Shown here: in pieces, positions 44,402-52,602 of the stretch
Position numbering within the stretch: position 1 is the stretch's first letter
Layout: each line of letters starts with the position of its first letter
DNA from: Pseudomonas plecoglossicida NBRC 103162 = DSM 15088
Lineage (GTDB): Bacteria > Pseudomonadota > Gammaproteobacteria > Pseudomonadales > Pseudomonadaceae
DNA length: 64,000 bases
Assembly (NCBI RefSeq): GCF_000730665.1
Contig: NZ_BBIV01000030.1
Span: 1 to 64,000 of the forward strand
Reading direction: 5' to 3'
The notes under the pieces: generated by a model
Seen by the model: only the letters and a program-made list of their open reading frames with translations
What the model was told of the DNA's origin: nothing
Database searches by the model: none
Translations under genes and position numbers: made by a program

Positions 44402-45442
44402 TCAAGGCGCCGGGTTGGGCTGCTCCTGGTGAATCGCCTCGATTGCCGCCAGCAGCTCATCGCTCAGGTTCAGCTCCAGGCTGTTCAAGTTGCTCTCCAG
44501 CTGCACCAGGTTCGTTGCGCCAATGATGTTGCTGGTCACGAATGGCTGCCGGGTGACGAACGCCAGGGCCATCTGCGCAGGGTCCAGGCCATGCTCGCGG
44601 GCCAGTTGCACGTAGCGGCTGCACGCGGCCACGGTCTGTGGGTTGGAGTAGCGGGCGAAGCGGCTGAACAGGGTCAGGCGCGCGTTGGCCGGGCGGGCGC
44701 CGTGCTCGTACTTGCCCGACAGCATGCCGAACGCCAGGGGCGAATAGGCCAGCAGGCCACATTGTTCGCGGATCGCCACCTCTGCCAGGCCCACCTCGAA
44801 GCTGCGGTTGAGCAGGTTGTACGGGTTCTGGATCGATACCGCCCGCGGCCAGCCACGGCTTTGGGCCAGCTGCAGGAACTTCATGGTCCCCCAGGGCGTT
44901 TCATTGGACAGGCCGATGTGGCGGATCTTGCCCGCGTGTACCTGTTCGTCGAGCACTTCGAGGGTCTCTTCCAGCGGCGTGAACAGGTCATTGGCCAGGT
45001 GCTGGTAGCCCAGCTTGCCGAAGAAGTTGGTGCTGCGCTCCGGCCAGTGCAGCTGGTACAGGTCGATGTGGTCGGTGTGCAGGCGCTTGAGGCTCTCGTC
45101 CAGGGCGGCGACGATGTGCGCACGGTTGTGCTTGAGCTGGCCGTCGCGGATATGGCTGATGCCGTTGCCGGGGCCGGCGACCTTGCTGGCCAGGACCCAG
45201 TCGTCGCGGTCACCCTGCTGGCGGAACCAGTTGCCGATGATGCGCTCGGTGGCGGCACAGGTCTCCGGGCGGGGTGGCACCGGGTACATCTCGGCGGTGT
45301 CGATGAAGTTGATGCCGCGGGCCTTGGCCATCGCGATCTGGGCAAAGGCCTCGGCCTGGTCGTTCTGCTCGCCCCAGGTCATGGTGCCCAGGCACAGGGT
45401 GCTGACGTCCAGGTCGGTACGGCCGAGCTTGCGGTATTCCAT
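44402..45442 (-). CDS. NADP(H)-dependent aldo/keto reductase (Tas-like)
   Basis: A cytoplasmic TIM-barrel oxidoreductase of 346 residues, closest in pattern to E. coli Tas/YghZ-type enzymes. The N-terminus is MEYRKLGRTDLDVS. Catalytic Asp/Tyr lie in FIDTAEMYP, the Lys in VLASKVAG and the His in LYQLHWPE. The natural substrate is not evident. The frame stays open for 52 codons upstream of ATG 45442 into the rplM promoter region; that extension has no supporting features. Confidence 0.9.
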   Translation of the reverse strand: MEYRKLGRTDLDVSTLCLGTMTWGEQNDQAEAFAQIAMAKARGINFIDTAEMYPVPPRPETCAATERIIGNWFRQQGDRDDWVLASKVAGPGNGISHIRDGQLKHNRAHIVAALDESLKRLHTDHIDLYQLHWPERSTNFFGKLGYQHLANDLFTPLEETLEVLDEQVHAGKIRHIGLSNETPWGTMKFLQLAQSRGWPRAVSIQNPYNLLNRSFEVGLAEVAIREQCGLLAYSPLAFGMLSGKYEHGARPANARLTLFSRFARYSNPQTVAACSRYVQLAREHGLDPAQMALAFVTRQPFVTSNIIGATNLVQLESNLNSLELNLSDELLAAIEAIHQEQPNPAP

Positions 45443-45628
45443 CGGGAAGGCACTCCTTGGGCAAAGAAGCCCATAAAAGCAGGTTGAAATTTTCTGTGCA
45501 ATCTGGATAATTCGGCCCCTCTCCGTGTGGAGGAAGTGATGCACCACCACGCAGGATGAACCCCGTCGAACATTGGCGTGCCCGACCCGAGCCCCCAATA
45601 GCGCCTGTGTTCGGCTGCGCGCTTGCCC

Positions 45629-45657
45629 TTGGCAAGGTGTGCACTATCCAGTAAGAT
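45629..45657 (+). promoter_or_regulatory. Sigma-70 promoter of rplM-rpsI
   Basis: TTGGCA (45629-45634), a 17-base spacer and TAAGAT (45652-45657), four to five matches in each hexamer. The start would be near 45664, 37 bases before the rplM ATG. Confidence 0.7.
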
Positions 45658-45700
45658 TCGCCGTCTATTTTTCGCTGGGCGGCCTCTGAGGCTTTAGAGA

Positions 45701-46129
45701 ATGAAAACTTTTACTGCTAAACCGGAAACAGTAAAGCGCGAGTGGTTCGTAGTCGACGCCGCTGGCCAGACCCTGGGTCGTCTGGCTACCGAAATCGCTA
45801 GCCGTCTGCGTGGCAAACACAAACCAGAATACACCCCTCACGTTGACACCGGCGACTACATCGTCGTCATCAACGCCGAGCAGATCCGTGTGACTGGCGC
45901 CAAGTCTTCCGACAAGATGTACTACTCCCACTCCGGCTTCCCAGGCGGCATCAAGGAAATCAACTTCGAGAAGTTGATCGCCAAAGCCCCTGAGCGTGTT
46001 ATCGAAACCGCGGTCAAAGGCATGCTGCCGAAGAACCCGCTGGGTCGCGACATGTACCGCAAGCTGAAAGTGTACGCGGGTGCTGCTCACCCACACACTG
46101 CTCAGCAGCCTCAAGAACTGAAGATCTAA
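45701..46129 (+). CDS. rplM: 50S ribosomal protein L13
   Basis: An early-assembly protein of the large ribosomal subunit. The 142-residue sequence has the family segments WFVVDAAGQTLGRLATEIA, KMYYSHSGFPGG and GMLPKNPLGR, and ends in the basic YAGAAHPHTAQQP. Strong codon bias (CGT, GGT, CTG) fits high expression. It is cotranscribed with rpsI, 14 bases downstream. Confidence 0.98.
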   Translation: MKTFTAKPETVKREWFVVDAAGQTLGRLATEIASRLRGKHKPEYTPHVDTGDYIVVINAEQIRVTGAKSSDKMYYSHSGFPGGIKEINFEKLIAKAPERVIETAVKGMLPKNPLGRDMYRKLKVYAGAAHPHTAQQPQELKI

Positions 46130-46143
46130 CGGGATAGTTCATT

Positions 46144-46536
46144 ATGTCGGCGACTCAAAATTACGGCACTGGCCGTCGCAAGACCGCAACCGCTCGCGTT
46201 TTCCTGCGTCCGGGTACTGGTAACATCTCCATCAACAACCGTTCTCTGGACGTGTTCTTCGGTCGTGAAACCGCTCGCATGGTTGTTCGCCAGCCGCTGG
46301 AGCTGACCGAGACCGTTGAGAAGTTCGACATCTACGTCACCGTTTCCGGTGGTGGTGTCAGCGGTCAAGCCGGTGCGATCCGTCACGGTATCACCCGCGC
46401 TCTGATGGAATACGACGAAACCCTGCGTGGCGCTCTGCGTCGTGCTGGCTACGTCACCCGCGACGCTCGTGAAGTCGAGCGTAAGAAAGTGGGTCTGCGT
46501 AAAGCGCGTAAGCGTCCTCAGTACTCCAAGCGTTAA
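46144..46536 (+). CDS. rpsI: 30S ribosomal protein S9
   Basis: A small-subunit protein whose basic C-terminal tail reaches the P-site tRNA. The 130-residue protein has NYGTGRRKTATARVF at the start, GGGVSGQAGAIRHGI in the middle and the invariant tail KRPQYSKR. Second gene of the rplM-rpsI operon, followed by a strong terminator. Confidence 0.98.
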   Translation: MSATQNYGTGRRKTATARVFLRPGTGNISINNRSLDVFFGRETARMVVRQPLELTETVEKFDIYVTVSGGGVSGQAGAIRHGITRALMEYDETLRGALRRAGYVTRDAREVERKKVGLRKARKRPQYSKR

Positions 46537-46553
46537 TACCGCTTCGGCAGTCG

Positions 46554-46589
46554 AAAAAAGCCCGGTTCTTTCGAACCGGGCTTTTTTTA
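46554..46589 (+). terminator. Terminator of rplM-rpsI
   Basis: AAAAAAGCCCGGTTC-TTTC-GAACCGGGC followed by a seven-base T-run, 18 bases after the rpsI stop. Confidence 0.95.
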
Positions 46590-46800
46590 TGTCTTGAACT
46601 AACCTGTCAGCATGTCCGTGGCGACGTGCCGCATAGACGCAGATCAAGCAAAGCGAGGGTTACAGCCCCTGGTGGGGGTAATCACCTTGTCAGTGTGTGG
46701 ATTTGTTTCTTACCATGGCGGCCAATTTTTAGTGCCACAGACATTACCTAAGTACAGGCCTGGTCCAACAGGCCAAAGCAAGCTGATGGGAGAGGACTGA

Positions 46801-47394
46801 ATGAGCAATGACGGCGTCAACGCAGGCCGGCGCCGCTTCCTCGTAGCCGCGACATCCGTGGTCGGGGCAGCGGGGGCAGTGGGGGCTGCGGTACCGTTCG
46901 TGGGGTCATGGTTTCCCAGTGCCAAGGCGAAAGCTGCCGGTGCACCGGTGAAGGTCAATATTGCCAAGGTCGAGCCGGGGCAGCAGATGGTTGCCGAATG
47001 GCGTGGCCAGCCGGTGTTCATCGTTCGGCGAACGCAGGAGATCCTTGGCAACCTGAAGAAGATCGAAGGTGACCTCTCCGACCCTCAGTCGAAGAGTTCG
47101 GTGCAGCCGACCTATGTCGACCCCGAGGTTCGCTCGATCAAGCCGGAAATACTCATTCTCGTCGGCCTCTGCACGCACCTGGGCTGCTCGCCGACCTTCC
47201 GCCCGGAAGTCGCGCCCGCAGACCTCGGGCCGAAGTGGGTCGGTGGCTATTTCTGCCCTTGCCACGGCTCCCACTACGACCTGGCTGGTCGTGTCTACAA
47301 GTCGCAGCCGGCGCCTCTCAACCTGCCGGTGCCGCCGCACTCTTATGAGTCGGACGACATCGTCGTCATCGGCGTCGACCAGGAGAAAGCATGA
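46801..47394 (+). CDS. petA: Ubiquinol-cytochrome c reductase Rieske iron-sulfur subunit
   Basis: The [2Fe-2S] subunit of the cytochrome bc1 complex, taking electrons from ubiquinol to cytochrome c1. A twin-arginine type N-terminus (GRRRFLVAAT, residues 9-18) and a hydrophobic stretch act as an uncleaved anchor. The cluster ligands are in CTHLGC (124-129) and CPCHGS (152-157), with the cysteine pair that forms the stabilising disulfide. Length is 197 residues. The stop overlaps the petB start. Confidence 0.97.
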   Translation: MSNDGVNAGRRRFLVAATSVVGAAGAVGAAVPFVGSWFPSAKAKAAGAPVKVNIAKVEPGQQMVAEWRGQPVFIVRRTQEILGNLKKIEGDLSDPQSKSSVQPTYVDPEVRSIKPEILILVGLCTHLGCSPTFRPEVAPADLGPKWVGGYFCPCHGSHYDLAGRVYKSQPAPLNLPVPPHSYESDDIVVIGVDQEKA

Positions 47395-48605
47395 TGAGCA
47401 AATTCATGGACTGGATTGACGCTCGCTTCCCCGCCACCAAGATGTGGGAAGACCACCTGAGCAAGTATTACGCGCCCAAGAACTTCAACTTCCTGTATTT
47501 CTTCGGCTCGCTGGCCCTGCTGGTGCTGGTCAACCAGATCGTCACTGGCGTATGGCTGACCATGAGCTTCACGCCCTCGGCGGAAGAGGCCTTTGCCTCG
47601 GTCGAGTACATCATGCGTGACGTCGAGTACGGCTGGATCCTGCGCTACCTGCATTCCACCGGCGCCTCGGCGTTCTTCATCGTGGTCTACCTGCACATGT
47701 TCCGCGGCCTGCTCTACGGCTCCTACCAGAAGCCCCGTGAGCTGGTATGGCTGTTCGGCATGCTGATCTACCTGGCACTGATGGCCGAAGCTTTCATGGG
47801 CTACCTGCTGCCGTGGGGGCAGATGTCGTACTGGGGTGCCCAGGTGATCATCTCGCTGTTCGGTGCCATCCCGGTGATCGGTGGCGACCTGACCCAGTGG
47901 ATCCGTGGTGACTACCTGATTTCGGGTATCACCCTGAACCGCTTCTTCGCCCTGCATGTGGTGGCCCTGCCGATCGTGATTCTCGGTCTGGTCGTGCTGC
48001 ACATCCTGGCCCTGCACGAAGTGGGTTCGAACAACCCTGATGGTGTGGACATCAAGAAGAAAAAGGACGAAAACGGTATTCCGCTCGACGGCATTCCGTT
48101 TCACCCGTACTACACCGTCAAAGACATCGTCGGCGTGGTGGTGTTCCTCTTCGTGTTCTGCGCTGTAGTGTTCTTCTTCCCGGAAATGGGCGGCTACTTC
48201 CTGGAAAAACCAAACTTCGAGCAAGCAAACGCGTTCAAGACGCCAGAGCATATCGCCCCTGTCTGGTATTTCACGCCGTTCTACGCAATTCTGCGCGCGG
48301 TGCCTGACAAGCTCATGGGGGTAATTGCCATGGGGGCCGCGATTGCTGTGTTGTTCGTGCTGCCCTGGCTCGACCGCAGTCCGGTACGTTCCATGCGCTA
48401 CAAGGGCTGGATCAGCAAGGTCTTCCTGTTGGTGTTCTGCATTGCCTTCGTCATTCTCGGCATTCTCGGCGTCTTGGCACCGACTCCTGGGCGTACCTTG
48501 CTGTCGCAGGTGTGCACGGTGCTGTACTTCGCCTACTTCCTGCTGATGCCGTTCTACACAAGGCTCGAGAAGACCAAACCGGTTCCGGAAAGGGTGACTG
48601 GCTGA
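47391..48605 (+). CDS. petB: Cytochrome b subunit of the bc1 complex
   Basis: An inner-membrane haem b protein holding both quinone sites. The 404-residue sequence has the haem-ligand histidine pairs (RYLHSTGAS and FIVVYLHMFRG; FALHVVALP and VVLHILALHEVG) and the PEWY-equivalent region near HIAPVWYFTPFYAIL. The two to three extra C-terminal helices are usual for proteobacterial cytochrome b. It overlaps petA by four bases and petC by one. Confidence 0.97.
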   Translation: MMSKFMDWIDARFPATKMWEDHLSKYYAPKNFNFLYFFGSLALLVLVNQIVTGVWLTMSFTPSAEEAFASVEYIMRDVEYGWILRYLHSTGASAFFIVVYLHMFRGLLYGSYQKPRELVWLFGMLIYLALMAEAFMGYLLPWGQMSYWGAQVIISLFGAIPVIGGDLTQWIRGDYLISGITLNRFFALHVVALPIVILGLVVLHILALHEVGSNNPDGVDIKKKKDENGIPLDGIPFHPYYTVKDIVGVVVFLFVFCAVVFFFPEMGGYFLEKPNFEQANAFKTPEHIAPVWYFTPFYAILRAVPDKLMGVIAMGAAIAVLFVLPWLDRSPVRSMRYKGWISKVFLLVFCIAFVILGILGVLAPTPGRTLLSQVCTVLYFAYFLLMPFYTRLEKTKPVPERVTG

Positions 48606-49384
48606 TGAAAAAGTTGATCGCAGTATTTTTGTTGGCAGTGATGCCTGCCTTTTCCTTCGCTGCCGAGCATGGCCTGGAGCTGGACAAGGTCGATATCGAC
48701 CTGACCGACAAGGCGGCCATGCAGGATGGCGCGCGGACCTTCGCCAACTATTGCATGGGCTGCCACAGCGCCAAGTTCCAGCGTTACGAGCGAGTTGCCG
48801 ACGACCTGGGCATTCCCCATGAGCTGATGCTGGAAAAGCTGGTGTTCACCGGCGCCAAGATTGGTGACCACATGAACATCGGCATGAAGCCGAGCGATGC
48901 CAAGACCTGGTTCGGGGCCGCACCACCCGACCTGACGCTGGTTGCCCGCGTGCGCGGCACCGACTGGCTGTACACTTACCTGCGCAGCTTCTACGAGGAC
49001 AAGTCGAGGCCGTATGGGGTGAACAACAAGGTGTTCCCGAACGTTGGCATGCCCAACGTGCTGGTCGGCCTGCAAGGCAACCAGGCGATTGGCTGCAAGC
49101 AAGTGCAGACGGTGGTCGATGGCAAGAAGCAATTCGACCCGTTGACGGGCAGCCCGCTGACTCACGAAGCCTGTGACCAGCTGACCATCACGCCGAATTC
49201 CGGTACCCTGACCACCGAGCAGTTCGACGAGAAGGTCAAGAACCTGGTGACCTTCCTGGCCTATTCGGCCAACCCGGTCAAACTGGAAAGCCAGCGCATC
49301 GGTACGTATGTGTTGCTGTACCTGGCTTTCTTCTTCGTGTTCGCCTATTTGCTCAAGCGCGAATACTGGAAGGACGTGCATTGA
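48605..49384 (+). CDS. petC: Cytochrome c1 subunit
   Basis: A membrane-anchored c-type cytochrome that passes electrons from the Rieske protein to soluble cytochrome c. A signal peptide (19-20 residues ending SFAA) is followed by the haem motif CMGCH (residues 50-54), with the Met ligand region in the second half. A C-terminal anchor helix (YVLLYLAFFFVFAYLL) precedes a short positive tail. ATG 48605 shares one base with the petB stop. Length is 259 residues. Confidence 0.97.
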   Translation: MKKLIAVFLLAVMPAFSFAAEHGLELDKVDIDLTDKAAMQDGARTFANYCMGCHSAKFQRYERVADDLGIPHELMLEKLVFTGAKIGDHMNIGMKPSDAKTWFGAAPPDLTLVARVRGTDWLYTYLRSFYEDKSRPYGVNNKVFPNVGMPNVLVGLQGNQAIGCKQVQTVVDGKKQFDPLTGSPLTHEACDQLTITPNSGTLTTEQFDEKVKNLVTFLAYSANPVKLESQRIGTYVLLYLAFFFVFAYLLKREYWKDVH

Positions 49385-49408
49385 TCACGCAGTAGTTTCT
49401 GGTTGTTG

Positions 49409-49464
49409 AACGCGCCCGGGGCGTCCTGGCAATTTTTTGCCAGGACGCCCCGGGCGCGTTTTCA
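49409..49464 (+). terminator. Very long terminator stem between petC and sspA
   Basis: Arms AACGCGCCCGGGGCGTCCTG-GCAA and the exact complement form a perfect stem of about 24 bp around a TTTT loop, followed by TTTTCATTT. It starts 25 bases past petC. Confidence 0.92.
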
Positions 49465-49503
49465 TTTACAGTTTCACGAGCATCCCTTGCGAGGAGGCGC
49501 TAC

Positions 49504-50127
49504 ATGGGCGCAACCAACCGGTTAGCCTGTTACTCCGGCCCTGCCGATCATTATTCTCATCGAGTACGTCTCGTGCTCGCCGAGAAGGGCGTCAGCGTGC
49601 AGGTCATCGACGTCGATCTCGCCCGTCTTCCGCCGAAGCTGGTGGAGGTGAACCCTTACGGCAGTGTGCCGACCCTGGTCGATCGTGACCTGGCCTTGTA
49701 TGAATCGACCGTGGTGATGGAATACCTCGAGGAGCGTTACCCGCATCCGCCGCTGTTGCCGGTCTACCCGGTGGCGCGGGGCAACAGCCGCTTGCTGATG
49801 CATCGCATCCAGCGCGACTGGTGCGCCCTGGCTGATACCCTGCTCGATGCCCGCAGCAGTGAAGCGGCCCGTGCCGACGCGCGCAAGGCGCTGCGCGAAA
49901 GCCTGACAGGGGTGTCGCCCTTGTTTGCCGAGTTCGCCTGCTTCATGAGCGAGGAGCAAAGCCTGGTCGATTGTTGTCTATTGCCCATACTCTGGCGTTT
50001 GCCGGTAATGGGTATCGAATTGCCGCGGCAAGCCAAGCCGCTGCTGGATTACATGGAGCGACAGTTCGCCCGCGAGCCCTTCCAGGCGAGCCTGTCCTCC
50101 GTAGAACGTGAAATGCGCAAGCTTTAA
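49504..50127 (+). CDS. sspA: Stringent starvation protein A
   Basis: A glutathione-S-transferase-fold protein that binds RNA polymerase and affects stationary-phase and stress genes. The 207-residue protein has a thioredoxin-like N-terminal domain (LACYSGPADHYSHRVRLVL, no catalytic CxxC) and a helical C-terminal domain (DCCLLPILWRLPVMGIELP). GAGGAGG lies ten bases before the ATG. sspB follows by ten bases. Confidence 0.96.
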   Translation: MGATNRLACYSGPADHYSHRVRLVLAEKGVSVQVIDVDLARLPPKLVEVNPYGSVPTLVDRDLALYESTVVMEYLEERYPHPPLLPVYPVARGNSRLLMHRIQRDWCALADTLLDARSSEAARADARKALRESLTGVSPLFAEFACFMSEEQSLVDCCLLPILWRLPVMGIELPRQAKPLLDYMERQFAREPFQASLSSVEREMRKL

Positions 50128-50137
50128 GGAGCCGTTG

Positions 50138-50569
50138 ATGAACTCCAGTCGCCCCTATCTGGTTCGAGCACTGTACGAGTGGATCGTCGACAACGATTGC
50201 ACCCCTCATATGCTGGTCAATGCCGAGTATCCGGCTGTCCAGGTGCCGCAAGGCTTCGCCAGCGACGGCCAGATCGTCCTGAACATCTCCCCCAGTGCCG
50301 TGCGCAACCTGCACATGGACAACGAAGCGGTGAGCTTCGAGGGGCGCTTCAGTGGCGTGTCCCATTCCTTGTTCGTGCCGGTGGGTGCCATTCTCGGGAT
50401 TTACGCCCGTGAAAACGGCCAGGGCATGGTCTTCGAGCTCGAGCCTCCGGTGATGGAAGACGACGAGCTGGAAGATGAAGGTGTCGAGCCGGATGACGAT
50501 GGCCCGCCGCAAGGCGGTGGTCAGCCGCCACGGCCCAGTGGCCGGCCAAGCCTGAAAGTGGTGAAGTGA
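50138..50569 (+). CDS. sspB: ClpXP protease specificity-enhancing factor SspB
   Basis: An adaptor that delivers ssrA-tagged and other substrates to ClpXP. The 143-residue protein has the N-terminal substrate-binding fold (RPYLVRALYEWIVDNDCTPH), an acidic flexible linker from about residue 105, and a C-terminal ClpX-binding tail ending RPSLKVVK. ATG 50138 follows the sspA stop after AGGAG. The operon ends with a terminator just after the stop. Confidence 0.97.
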   Translation: MNSSRPYLVRALYEWIVDNDCTPHMLVNAEYPAVQVPQGFASDGQIVLNISPSAVRNLHMDNEAVSFEGRFSGVSHSLFVPVGAILGIYARENGQGMVFELEPPVMEDDELEDEGVEPDDDGPPQGGGQPPRPSGRPSLKVVK

Positions 50570-50570
50570 C

Positions 50571-50601
50571 AAAAAAGGCGATCCATTCGGATCGCCTTTT
50601 T
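50571..50601. terminator. Terminator after sspB
   Basis: AAAAAAGGCGATCC-ATTC-GGATCGCCTTTTT, A-runs and T-runs on both sides. It serves sspAB and possibly the convergent lipoprotein gene. Confidence 0.93.
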
Positions 50602-50618
50602 CATTGCAGTGCCTGCAA

Positions 50619-50837
50619 TTACAGGTCGCTGATGGTGCGAACCTGGTCCTTGTTGATGCGGGTGCGCTTGCCGTCGAGCTGCTGGAATTCGTAGAAGCCC
50701 GTGGACTTTTCAAAGCGTGGCGAGTCGGTGGACTGGAACTCGCGGCCATCGTTGAGGGTGATCAAGCTGGGGGTGGAGCAGCCGGCCAGGGTGGCGAAGG
50801 TGCCGATCAGCAGGGCAGGCAGCAGAAGCTTTTTCAT
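50619..50837 (-). CDS. YgdI/YgdR family small lipoprotein
   Basis: A 72-residue lipoprotein with signal and lipobox (TLAGC, cysteine at residue 20). A small SH3-like DUF903 domain follows: ITLNDGREFQSTDSPRF, then FYEFQQLDGKRTRINKDQV. The function is unknown in the family. It is a single gene converging on sspB; a REP doublet lies upstream of it. Confidence 0.9.
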   Translation of the reverse strand: MKKLLLPALLIGTFATLAGCSTPSLITLNDGREFQSTDSPRFEKSTGFYEFQQLDGKRTRINKDQVRTISDL

Positions 50838-50886
50838 GCGGTGTTTCCTGGGTCTGAAGGGTGAGGCTTTGTATTGCTTGTGCTGG

Positions 50887-50957
50887 TCTCATCGCCGGCA
50901 AGCCGGCTCCTACAGGTCTTGCGGTATCCCTGTGGGAGTCGGCTTGCCGGCGATGAG
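50887..50957. repeat. REP doublet (REPIN)
   Basis: ATCGCCGGCAAGCCGGCTCC and, inverted, GGAGTCGGCTTGCCGGCGAT, about 22 bases apart, lie between the YgdR-type gene and the BON lipoprotein gene. Confidence 0.92.
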
Positions 50958-50975
50958 ACCGGTACAGGCAATCAA

Positions 50976-51554
50976 TCAGTCGATGTACTCGAACAGCTTG
51001 ACGATCTTCTGCACGCCAGACACGCTCTGTACCACCGCAGTGGCCGAGTTGGCCTCCTGCTGTGTCACCAGGCCGAGCAGGTAGACGATACCGTTCTCGG
51101 TAATGACCTTGATGCGCGAGCTGGGCACGCTATTGTCGGTCAGCATCTGCGTCTTGATCTTGGTGGTCAGCCAGGCGTCGTTGTTGCGCGCCAGGATGGA
51201 GGAGGGCGGCATGACCTGCAGCTCGTTGTGCACTTTCTTGACCCGTTGTACCTGGCTGGCGGTCTGCTCGGCCAGGCTCTTGAGGTCGGCGCGCGGGGTT
51301 TGCCCGGCAAGCAGCACGATACCGTTGAAGCTGCTGACGACGATGTGCGAGCTCTTGTCCAGGTCCGGGTTGGCTTTGGCAATGTTCACCTCGGCCTTGG
51401 TTTCGATCATCGAGTCGTCGATCTTGCTACCGATGGTGCGTGTGCCGCGATCATCCTCGATCGGCGAATTGCGGGTCGAGGTCAGTACCGAGCCGCAGCC
51501 GGTGACGCTCAGGCACAGGGTCAGGGCCATAAGGCCGAGGCGCTTGGGGATCAT
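50976..51554 (-). CDS. dolP: BON-domain outer-membrane lipoprotein (DolP/YraP-like)
   Basis: A lipoprotein with signal MIPKRLGLMALTLCLSVTGC (cysteine at residue 20) and two BON phospholipid-binding domains (residues about 42-110 and 115-190, each with an xxxIxGxVxxxxxxxxA-type pattern such as NGIVLLAGQTP and NGIVYLLGLVT). In E. coli DolP maintains outer-membrane integrity. Its start overlaps the gmhA stop by four bases, and the gmhA-yraN-lpoA neighbourhood is the same as in E. coli. Confidence 0.92.
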   Translation of the reverse strand: MIPKRLGLMALTLCLSVTGCGSVLTSTRNSPIEDDRGTRTIGSKIDDSMIETKAEVNIAKANPDLDKSSHIVVSSFNGIVLLAGQTPRADLKSLAEQTASQVQRVKKVHNELQVMPPSSILARNNDAWLTTKIKTQMLTDNSVPSSRIKVITENGIVYLLGLVTQQEANSATAVVQSVSGVQKIVKLFEYID

Positions 51555-52144
51555 TCTTCACTCCCGAACAGTTGGCTGTCGATCAGATCGCACAGGCAGT
51601 GGATCGCCAGCAGGTGGACTTCCTGAATACGCGCAGTGACCGTCGACGGAACGCGGATCTCCACGTCCTCGGGCAGCAGCAGCGAAGCCATGCCGCCACC
51701 GTCTCGTCCGGTCAATGCTACGACAATCATTTCGCGATCATGTGCCGCCTGGATCGCTTGAATCACGTTGGCCGAGTTGCCGCTGGTCGAAATCGCCAGC
51801 AGGACGTCGCCGGGCTGGCCCAGGGCGCGGATCTGCTTGGAAAAGACTTCGTTGTAGCTGTAGTCGTTGGCAATCGAGGTCAGGGTCGAGCTGTCGGTGG
51901 TCAGGGCAATGGCCGGCAGGCTCGGGCGCTCGCGCTCGAAGCGGTTGAGCAGCTCCGACGAGAAGTGCTGGGCATCGCCAGCCGAGCCGCCGTTGCCGCA
52001 GGCGAGCATCTTGCCCTCGTTGAGCAGTGCGTTGACCATGACCAGGCTGGCCTGCTCGATGTGCGGTGCCAGGATGTCCATTGCCTGTTGCTTGGTATCG
52101 ATGCTGGCCTGGAACAGCCGGCGAATTCGGGATTGCATGTCCAT
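51551..52144 (-). CDS. gmhA: SIS-domain phosphoheptose isomerase (GmhA/DiaA family)
   Basis: A 197-residue SIS-fold protein. Family sequences either make D-glycero-D-manno-heptose-7-phosphate for LPS (GmhA) or regulate DnaA (DiaA). Motifs are LACGNGGSAGDAQHFSSEL and ISTSGNSANV, with the acidic and His residues of the isomerase site (RIQEVHLLAIH). The position between yraN and the BON gene is that of E. coli diaA, but Pseudomonas annotations generally call it gmhA. Confidence 0.88.
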   Translation of the reverse strand: MDMQSRIRRLFQASIDTKQQAMDILAPHIEQASLVMVNALLNEGKMLACGNGGSAGDAQHFSSELLNRFERERPSLPAIALTTDSSTLTSIANDYSYNEVFSKQIRALGQPGDVLLAISTSGNSANVIQAIQAAHDREMIVVALTGRDGGGMASLLLPEDVEIRVPSTVTARIQEVHLLAIHCLCDLIDSQLFGSEE

Positions 52145-52230
52145 CTGGTGACCTTAAGTGGGGCGGTGGCCTTTGCTGGGCGCAACAAGGACCAGCCCGC
52201 GAAACATAGAGCAAAAAAATAAGAGTGGGT

Positions 52231-52602
52231 TCAGCATTCGAAGGCGTTTTTCAGCCATTGAAGCGGTAGGCCTGCATGGTGGCTTCCCTGCAGGGCAACA
52301 ACATCAAAGCGGCAGGGGTGATTGGCCCAGCGAGCCTCCTTCTGCAGGAACAGGCTGGCGGCAAGCACCAGCCGCCGCTGCTTGCGCCCGTCGATACTGC
52401 CGAGGGCGCCGCCAAAGTCCGCATGCCACCGGTAGCGGACTTCGACGAATACTACTGTATCGGCGTCGAGCATGACCAGATCAAGCTCGCCACCTTTGCA
52501 TCGCCAATTGCGCGTCAGCAATTGCAGGCCTTGCCCCTGAAGGTAATCAAGGGCTTGCTGTTCGGCAGCCTGGCCGGCGCTGGTCGGCGACGCATCGGGC
52601 AT
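52231..52602 (-). CDS. yraN: YraN family endonuclease-like protein (UPF0102)
   Basis: A small conserved protein (123 residues) with a predicted restriction-endonuclease-like fold; its role is unknown. The family pattern is clear: GQAAEQQALDYLQGQGLQLL, then RNWRCKGGELDLVM, with the D/E-x-K-type VFVEVRYR. Start ATG 52602 shares its first base with the lpoA stop, so it is coupled to lpoA; an upstream extension of 18 codons inside lpoA is spurious. Confidence 0.93.
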   Translation of the reverse strand: MPDASPTSAGQAAEQQALDYLQGQGLQLLTRNWRCKGGELDLVMLDADTVVFVEVRYRWHADFGGALGSIDGRKQRRLVLAASLFLQKEARWANHPCRFDVVALQGSHHAGLPLQWLKNAFEC